The notes under the pieces were generated by a model. It was not told where the DNA came from. It saw only the letters and a list, made by a program, of their open reading frames with translations, and made no database searches. Shown piece after piece: positions 57,558 through 64,000 of a stretch of 64,000 nucleotides of DNA. Numbering within the stretch: the stretch's first letter is position 1; every line of letters starts with the position of its first letter. The DNA is taken from assembly GCA_951213105.1 (NCBI GenBank), contig OX578140.1, forward strand, positions 123,373,649 to 123,437,648, read 5' to 3'. A program made the translations under genes and the position numbers. The DNA is from Amaurobius ferox. Its lineage: Eukaryota > Arthropoda > Arachnida > Araneae > Amaurobiidae.

Positions 57558-57712
57558 ATCTTAAACAATTTACATTGCCACTGATGAAGGACATAGTGAC
57601 ATTCGAAAGCTCTCTGGATTTGTAATTTTAAGTCTGTCATAAATGGTGTTACAATTAAAAACTGTTTAATTTACCAAATTTGGTTGTCTTTATTATTTTG
57701 TTTTAAAACTTC
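57558..57712 (+). repeat. Penelope-like terminal repeat with hammerhead-like core
   Basis: ATCTTAAACAATTTACATTG, CCACTGATGAAGGACATAGT and GACATTCGAAAGC are followed by CTGGATTTGTAATTTTAAG and TTTACCAAATTTGG. It matches the reverse complement of 50847-51000. CTGATGA (57581-57587) and CGAAA (57604-57608) stand at hammerhead-like spacing, see findings. Confidence 0.55.
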
Positions 57713-57904
57713 ATTGTAGAAATTATAATCTGAATTTATGTGCATTCTCTTCAAACAATAACAGAAAATGAAATTCCATATTGAATAATAAAAGAAAAAA
57801 ATTGTTAGAAATCGAAGATATACAAGCAACATTTTGCCAAACTATAGAATTGTGCTAATCTTAGTTGTTTGGATGCCTCGAAAGAAGCATCAGACAACTG
57901 TGAA
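57713..57904. other. AT-rich spacer
   Basis: Nothing is recognised. Confidence 0.35.
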
Positions 57905-58090
57905 AATAAAAGTTTTATTATATTTAAAAAAATAACTAAATATGAAGGAATTTTCGTACAGTTTCGGTTTAAACATCATTGGAAAGAATGCTCTTTGGTC
58001 TTTCTGATGGTATCAAGATGGAAACTCTATAATATTATCCTCGGTCACTAAGGAACTGATTTGTGTGAAAAGGGTTCAACATCATGTTAA
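57905..58090 (+). repeat. Dispersed repeat, second copy of 3435-3610
   Basis: Shares AAGGAATT, CATTGGAAAGAATGCTCT, AAGATGGAAAC and GGAACTGATTTGTGTGAA with the upstream copy. A 60-codon frame over it (57869-58051) has no other support. Confidence 0.5.
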
Positions 58091-59828
58091 AACAAAATAG
58101 CTAAAAAACTTATTCGAATTTTTAAAATATACTGCCATCCTCCCAGTTCCTGAAGTACTTGTACACCAAATTTTATTTTTCATGATTTCTGAATGCATTT
58201 AACAATTTAATACTCTTAATGCCTATGCACTTGAATGTCTATGCATACCCTACTTAGTCTGTATTTTTAAACCCCTCAGGAGAAAACTGTGTTCTGTTAA
58301 AACAAAGCAACTATGGTCTATGTAAGAATTTATAAAATTGAAGTGGAACCTAATTAAGAAATATCTACATCTTTTGCATTTATTTTCATTATGAAGATAC
58401 AGCTAGCACATAACAACTTAAAGGTGCCATATATTAATACAGTGATGAAAATATAGTAAGAGAATGAATTGTTTTTATATTATAGTTGGTTGAAAATAAA
58501 ATCATGCCGGCTTCTAAATGGAAATGTCTAATCACTAGTGAAAACTATTGGGAAGAACAGACTTAAATTCAATAGCTAGAATATAACATTACATTAAAAT
58601 AGTTGGGATTCAATTCACAACAGTTACTTTTTACTGTTAATTGTTAAAATTTTGACAATTTCATACTCTTTCATTTAAACTTGAATGTTTCTTTTCTATG
58701 ACATAAAAAGAGAAAAATTCTATTTGTAAAAGTTTTAAAAGAATATTCATAACAGAAAGCAAAATTTAATATTTTTTCTTTTAATATATGAAGAAAGCTG
58801 TTTTTTTTTTTTCTTTGCTACAACATTAGTTTTCTATTTGTAACTTGATTTTACAGAGTTTGACTCAATAAAGAGAAAAACTTTTAAAAACTCCAAAGAG
58901 GGAGCAAAATAGTGAGTTTATAAAAAGCAAGTCGAGTTAGGTCTATCCCTATCAATCCTCTTTATAAAATGTTAACATATCTTGTAATATTTCAGAGTTA
59001 AATCACAAAATTATCATATTGCTAATGAAATGTGTTGCCCCATGTTTGGATTTTATACACACTCTTTACCAGAAATAGGTTGACACAACTCTACTCTTAA
59101 AGTTATTATAAGAGTTGGGCTTTTCTTGCATTCAACTGCCGTAAAAAAGTAACTTATTACTAGTCATTTTTGAAGCATTGTAATTTTCACTTTCCTTACA
59201 GTGTCTGAGAGTGAGTATGATATCGCTGGAAATAGTTAAGCAGTTGGGATGAAATTTGATAATGTTATTTGAATTGTAAATTATAAAAATTCAATATTTA
59301 TTGCCAATTATTGATTTTCCAGTTAAGGAAATCATTAATTGTTCCCAATTGTAACTGCTATTTTCCCATAAAATCAAAAGCATTGTTTCTTTATAGTGAA
59401 AGTTATGTGTTAGCCTCATCTGATTTTTTTTAATGCTTTCATTCAATTAAGATAAAACTCTTGTTTTTTTTTTTTTTTTTATAATTCATTATTTATGCCC
59501 ACATAAATAAATCACATTCAATTTATGTTTATGATTGTGTGTGGTTACTGTGTCTCAACATCTGTAGAACTTTCAACTACTGTCACCATAACTCTAGTGA
59601 TGCTATTTAGCAGATACGATTATAATAAATCATGTCATTTAAAAGCAGCATGATAATGAAGTTAAATAAAAATGGAAGAGGAAAGGGTTGTGAGAAAGTA
59701 AGACAAATGATTGAAAATAGTGGCGAAAGGTTCAGTAAGAGTGCATTAAGAGTTTAATATTAGAATTTATTCTTTTTTTGCTATATTTCATTGTATTATA
59801 TTTTAACATTTATAATTTTTATTTTTAG
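58091..59828. other. Intron 4, 3' end, no gene
   Basis: AT-rich. TAGTGAAAGTTATGTGTTAGCC with CATCTGATTTTTTT near 59394-59428 is another diverged tail of the palindromic-end family. It ends in the acceptor TTTTTATTTTTAG. Confidence 0.4.
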
Positions 59829-59985
59829 GTATTTGTGTGAATTTATCTATTACACATCTTTGAACATAAATAGGAACACAATTTTTGTCCACATTCCTCC
59901 TATAGATCAACCTTATGGTGCTAAAGAAATGGCAGAAACCTTAGCAGCTATAATATCTTCTATTTTAAAAGAAATTAAATCTTGA
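59829..59985 (+). CDS. PGPEP1: Pyroglutamyl-peptidase I, last coding exon
   Basis: The exon starts right after TTTTTAG and completes Leu146, then encodes YLCEFIYYTSLNINRN with the catalytic Cys149, and IFVHIPPIDQPYG with the catalytic His167. The C-terminal helix AKEMAETLAAIISSILKEI ends at TGA (59983-59985). Cys149 falls at the same number as in human PGPEP1, and His is one residue earlier (168 in human). The assembled protein is 197 residues with no internal stop. A frame called from 59791 begins within the intron. The 3' UTR follows directly. Confidence 0.94.
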
Positions 59986-60272
59986 TGATGTGCTACTTGA
60001 ACAAAACTTTTAAGGTAACCGAAGTTCTAAATAAAGTCACACACCAAAAATGTGTGTGATTTAAGTAAATCACAAGGTTAAATTGTGAATTTTTACAGTG
60101 CTTTAGTGTAAATAATTAATCAAGTATCAAAATATATTTTGATTTTAAATATTTATATTAGTTATGTTTATATTTAGTGTTCTTTTTTTACTTTATACAT
60201 TGCTTAAAGTAATTTGTAATGCTATAAAATATATTGTTATATAGTGTGAATAAAGTTTATGTGAAATAAAAA
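59986..60272 (+). terminator. 3' UTR with poly(A) signals
   Basis: AATAAA occurs at 60030-60035, 60249-60254 and 60265-60270 downstream of the stop. The pair near 60250-60270, followed by the T-rich TTGTTCTTTTT at 60273, is the best candidate for the cleavage region. Confidence 0.55.
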
Positions 60273-61010
60273 TTGTTCTTTTTAAAACAAGATGTAAATA
60301 TCCAACAACAAAGTTTAGAAACTATTTACTTACATGTGATAATTTACAGGAAAAGAGTAAAAAGTTTCAAAATTGAGTTAACATTGTTAGTACAGCTTTT
60401 TAGGTTAATTCTAAAATCAAAACCCTATATCTTTGTGATAATTACAACTCATCTTATGAATTTTATATTATTAATCAGTTAAAAACAGCTTAAATTTTTG
60501 GGTTGATATCAAAGGATGTCTGGCTTAAACTATTTTTGTTGTTATTTAAACAAATTTTTTTATTTAAAACATGGCTTTTCATTAAAAAAAAATTCCCTTT
60601 TTTTTCCACTCCAGATGATGGAAAATTTTCCCAGAATTGCCAATATACATAACATAATGAAAATATGTCCCATTCACTATAAAAATAACCTATTTCTCCG
60701 TCCATCTCTGTAATGCTAGTTGAAACATTTGGCGAGATGTTGCCAACGTGGCAACTTTTTCATTTGAAATTAACAAAAGTGTCACCAAATTGATAAAAAT
60801 GATGCCAAATCAATAAAATTAATTGTGTTTTGAATGAGGATAGTATTGTAATGCTGTTTCGGTGTTATTTGTCTATCAGTCCAGCCGTTCCACTTGTCAA
60901 TAAATTTAGCGGTCACAAAATTAATGAAAATGTCACCAAATTGATGAAAATGACACCGAATCAATGAAATTAATTGTGTTTTAAGAGGGGATGATTTATG
61001 ACTTAGAAGT
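60273..61010. other. Intergenic AT-rich sequence
   Basis: Short frames here carry no domain. Between 60725 and 60980 GCCAACGTGGCAAC, CACCAAATTGATAAAAATGA and CACCAAATTGATGAAAATGAC with TCAATGAAATTAATTGTG repeat twice. The same motif style occurs at 20770-20890 and 43880-43950. Confidence 0.4.
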
Positions 61011-61473
61011 GGGTGGCTCAAAGAGAGCCTAGCATAACGACCAGAGGTCTATTGTACTGTTTCTAACAGATGAAACAGTCCCTAAGAGAAGAGACCAGTA
61101 GTCGAGGCAAAGATCAGCAGGCACTTGACAGGAATGCCCTGCAACTCCCAGGGCTTGATCACATGTAGATCCAAATGCTCGAACCTATGGTCAGAAAATG
61201 CTTCACACTCACAGAGTATGTGTGTGATAATTTCTTCACTGTACTTACAGCCTCTCAGATTGGGTCCTTAGTGACACTCATAACGCTTAGGTGTCTTTTA
61301 AGGGTGCAGTGCCCACTAAGAAGCCCAATAGCCCTTCTAATGTCAGTTCTATTGAGCTTGAAAATCTCCCTATGATGCACACTAGGATGCACTTACAGTT
61401 CAGTTCTTTTGCCTGCCTTTGGCCCTTGATGTCATGCCAGTTTTTGCACTGCAGCTTCCTAAAGATGTCATAC
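61011..61473 (-). pseudogene. Second LINE copy, 3' part
   Basis: Its reverse complement matches the 3' end of the LINE at 34192-36461: the 3' UTR (TACAATAGACCTCTGGTCG, TTTGAGCCACCC), the Cys/His tail and upstream coding relics such as YDIFRKLQCKNWHDIKGQRQ. The (ATTC)n tail is absent. Stops and frameshifts are frequent. The copy is cut at 61473 by a hAT insertion and resumes at 62651. Confidence 0.85.
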
Positions 61474-62642
61474 CAGGGGTCCCATTTCAGCATGAACCCA
61501 CGAGATTCTTGTGAAATCCATAAAAAATCTCACGTAAAAATTTAGGTTGCACGAGAATTTCCCTCTCTCCAGTTCCAGCTTAAAATTATTTTTTCCTTCA
61601 AATTGGATACAATGAAATCCGATGCCCGATGACCACAAAGCCTAATTTCTCACGTTGCCTATGGAATTCTAAAAATAGCCACAGGGAGAGTTGATTGACG
61701 TCTTGCTTGCACTTCCTTGCCAGGTGGGGGAAGCTAGTGGGGGGGTGTTGTGATGGCAAATAAACAGTAATCCTAAATACTTATATAGCAGAAGATCGCT
61801 AGTATTACCATTTGATGACCACAATGGATACATTTTTAATTAAGAAAACTGTTTCGAAGGTAACTGAAGTCGAATTTGAAGAAAATCTGATTGATGTTTA
61901 AAATGTTAATAATTTTCAGCCAAACAAAAAGAAGAAAGTCGACACTTTTTAAACAAAATGGCTAAAATCACATGACTGGCTTGAGATTCAACAAAAGGAC
62001 GATGCAACCCTTATGTTCTGCAAGTTTTGTAAAAAATACAAAAAAAAATTATCTATTTTTAAACGGTAAGTCAAAATTATTGCCTAATTCTATTTGCCTA
62101 GTAAAATAGTTTTCGTTGATATTCGCCTTCGGATGATTTAAATGATTTTAAAAATCAAAATATAAAGTACATACAGTCGGCCCTTGACTTTTGCAGTTTA
62201 CAAACAAAAAAATCGTAAATTCGCATGTACGTCATTTTACTTAAAATAACCCATGTAGATGTTTTTATGTCATCAAATAAAATCATAACGTAAGCATGGG
62301 GGAAGTCAGAAATTTGAGTTTTTAATGAAACGAAACTTTGTCGGTACCAATAAGTCATTACATTTGGTTCTTGTACTGATTTTTTTTTTACTACAATTCA
62401 GATTTTCACATTTGTGTGTGATGTTGTTTTTTATTATAGATTAGCTCTTTTTAAGAATTAAAAAAATTAAATGTCTAAGAAAATGAGTTATAGTTAGTAC
62501 TTTCTTTTTTATTACTTTCTAAATTAGCATCGTAAAAAAAATGAAATTTTAAGTTTCTCTCCTTATGACAGAAAATCTCTCCCTAAATTTTCTGGAATAA
62601 GAGAAATTCTCCCCCTTTTTTCCTGACTTAGTGGGAACCTTG
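61474..62642 (+). mobile_element. 1.17-kb hAT element inserted in the LINE copy
   Basis: The 8-bp sequence TGTCATAC stands at 61466-61473 and 62643-62650, and removing the element plus one copy restores the LINE sequence. Termini CAGGGGTCCC and (reverse-complemented) CAAGGTTCCC are inverted repeats with the CA-GG start usual for hAT. It contains a transposase N-terminal relic at 61824-62065. About 1.2 kb is too short for an autonomous element, so it is an internally deleted derivative. Confidence 0.9.
61824..62065 (+). pseudogene. hAT transposase N-terminal relic (TTF/BED-like zinc finger start)
   Basis: One continuous frame from the ATG at 61824 reads MDTFLIKKTVSKVTEVEFEE, then, with two in-frame stops, PNKKKKVDTF, KWLKSHDWLEIQQKD and LMFCKFCKKYKK. 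A MD-x-FLI-K start, a KKKK patch, a W-L-x(4)-W-L-E pair and C-x2-C are typical of the N-terminal zinc finger of a hAT lineage. A GTAAG donor-like site follows at 62066. The rest of the protein is missing. It is dead. Confidence 0.7.
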
Positions 62643-62650
62643 TGTCATAC

Positions 62651-63487
62651 ACAGTTCTTCTGATCAGTTCATTAGAGACACCCAAAGCTGGCTCTGGATC
62701 AACAAAGGGTGTGCTCAAACCTCTTCTAGCCAAATCATCAGCCAATTCATTGCCTGATATGCCTGAATGTCCAGGCACCCAGTAAAATGTGATTTGATTG
62801 TTGTTGGCAATATTACAAAGTGCAGTATAGCACTCCTAGACAAGAGAAGAGGTCATAGTAGACTTCCCTAGAGCCATAAGAGCAGCCTGGCTATTGGAGC
62901 AGATATAGATGTGGTTACTTATATAATTTCTGTCAGAGCAAATTCTACAACATATTCGAATAACAAAGACCTCAGCCTGAAAGACAGTAGCATAGCTGCA
63001 AAGTGGGTAAAACAGTTTTGTACCATCATCTGGACAGCATACTCCAGCACCAGTGCTAATACATAGCTTGGAGCCAGCCATCAGTGTACCATACAATGCA
63101 CTTCTTATTGTAGGTGGGAGTCTTTCTCCAGTCATCCTGTGAAGGGACCTGAATCCCATAAGGCTTGTCAAAGGCATACCTAACAAGAACGCCATTAGAG
63201 AGCATATAGAAATATGGATGATTCATGACATTACTATTAAGATTACTTCAAGACAAATATTTTGAGTAATTTTTTTAATGACCCAGATATTTGAGTCTTT
63301 ACAGGCTTATGAGAGCCTCAGCCTCAATACGCATGTAGAGAGGATGCAGTCTGAGCAAAAGTTCAAGAGTTGCAGTAGGAGTAATTTTCATTCACCCAGA
63401 AATTGCTATACAAACCATCCTTTGGAACCTAATTAAATCTAACTTGGCAGTTTCACATCTGACTCTAGATCACCAGATAATGGAGTA
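62651..63487 (-). pseudogene. Second LINE copy, RNase H and 3' RT part
   Basis: The minus strand carries diverged RNase H motifs: GSKLCISTGAGVCCPDDGTK, QAEVFVI, CSNSQAALMALGKS (119-codon frame 63195-62836) and MPGHSGISGNELADDLARRG (62778-62563). Bases up to 63487 align with 35135 onward of the better copy. It is truncated at 63487 by a Tc1-type element, so its true 5' end lies beyond the window. Catalytic-site erosion (YTDGS becomes YGTLMAGS in the open frame) indicates an old copy. Confidence 0.85.
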
Positions 63488-64000
63488 CAGTGCACGAAAA
63501 AGTATAAGGACAAGCGAAATCTCACCAAACCTAGAAATCTTTTAGACGGAAATGTATGCAAATTTCTTAAGTAAAATTATTGATCAAGTTAAGTTCTTTT
63601 TCATGTAAATTAGTTAAATTTTCCAAAAATAAATATGTATGAATTTAATTTATAAATTTTAAACCCATATGATCTTGAAAAAAAGTATAAGGGCAATTGT
63701 TTTTTCATCTAAAATTATAGTAAAATTTGCATATTTGTAAGCAGAAAATGACCATTTCAAATATAAAGAATGGGTTTCTAAATAAAATTCACACTTGCCT
63801 CATTTCTTCATGATTTTTGTACGATGCCAAAAGGAACTCATCTGTCTGACCTTGAAAAAGAGAAATTTTAAAGAATGTGGATTGAGTGGGCATGAAATTT
63901 TGAAAAAAATTAAAAGATCTTAACTGTAGTTTATAATTTTCTAGAAGAACCTGGAATATATGGAATGAAAAAATGAACTGGAAGACCAGAAATTCTGACG
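63488..64000 (+). mobile_element. Tc1-type element, left end and start of transposase
   Basis: CAGTGCACGAAAAAGTATAAGG starts right after TA (63486-63487), the usual Tc1/mariner target. The LINE copy is interrupted here. The interior is AT-rich up to the transposase start at 63824. The right end is outside the window. Confidence 0.75.
63824..64000 (+). pseudogene. Tc1-type transposase, N-terminal part, broken, runs off the edge
   Basis: The frame from ATG 63824 starts MPKGTHLSDLEKEKF, followed by a stop, then RMWIEWA, NFEKN, TVVYNFLEEPGIYGMKK and TGRPEILT at the window edge. This order (HLSD-EK start, a helix-turn-helix ending VV-NFL, then P-x-YG-KK and TGRP) is the paired-like DNA-binding part of Tc1 transposases. 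Four in-frame stops occur in 59 codons, so it is inactive. Confidence 0.8.

Larger units (their letters stand above)
48036..59828 (+). other. Intron 4 of the peptidase gene (11.8 kb)
   Basis: It starts GTGAGT and ends TTTTATTTTTAG. Excising it joins ENAG-L to YLCEF, restoring the AG-x-YLC motif of the C15 family. Contents are annotated separately. Confidence 0.85.

Overview
The window is an AT-rich eukaryotic nuclear sequence, most likely from an arthropod and plausibly a spider or other arachnid. That is inferred from the mix of repeat families, very long introns and base composition; no organism-specific marker was found. Only one host protein-coding gene can be supported, and nearly everything else is mobile-element DNA, mostly dead and often nested.

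The host gene is a pyroglutamyl-peptidase I (peptidase family C15, PGPEP1-like) on the + strand. It is built from five coding exons: 4214-4217 (start codon plus one base), 7705-7737, 7855-8021, 47803-48035 and 59829-59985. The pieces join in frame into 197 codons whose Glu85, Cys149 and His167 fit the C15 catalytic triad. A 594-nt coding sequence is therefore spread over 55.8 kb. Intron 3 alone is 39.8 kb and intron 4 is 11.8 kb.

Layout. (1) 1-4213: upstream region with a 23-bp minisatellite, a 5S-rRNA-like sequence, a tRNA-headed SINE family (one copy with a perfect 13-bp target duplication) and a 60-bp satellite. (2) Intron 1 (4218-7704): a small retroposon with 12-bp target duplication, a TAA-flanked MITE, and a hAT-type MITE inside a satellite. 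(3) Intron 3, left part (8022-13400): a cluster of a dispersed family with palindromic ends, interrupted by a pogo relic. (4) 13400-30420: a ~140-bp satellite broken by a pogo element (itself holding another transposon), a minus-strand LINE, and a minus-strand Ty3/gypsy element whose 3' LTR is split by an 8.5-kb hAT-like element. (5) 32475-39236: a rearranged mariner element, split by a 5.7-kb hAT-like element that contains a LINE with a 725-codon open frame and a 266-bp retroposon, each with clear target duplications. (6) 40270-42310: a Tigger/pogo relic. (7) Intron 4: a tRNA-like sequence, a P-element/THAP9-type relic, Penelope-like fragments and repeats. (8) 60000-64000: gene 3' end with poly(A) signals, then a decayed second LINE copy (-) interrupted by a 1.17-kb hAT with a perfect 8-bp duplication and by a Tc1 element that runs off the right edge.

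The genes do not form a pathway. The window shows a small housekeeping peptidase gene whose introns grew by layered transposition, with boundaries clean enough to order many of the insertions in time. I found no evidence of an undescribed multi-gene system. The least familiar items are two repeat families (one flanked by 6-bp duplications, one with palindromic ends) and the mirrored mariner.
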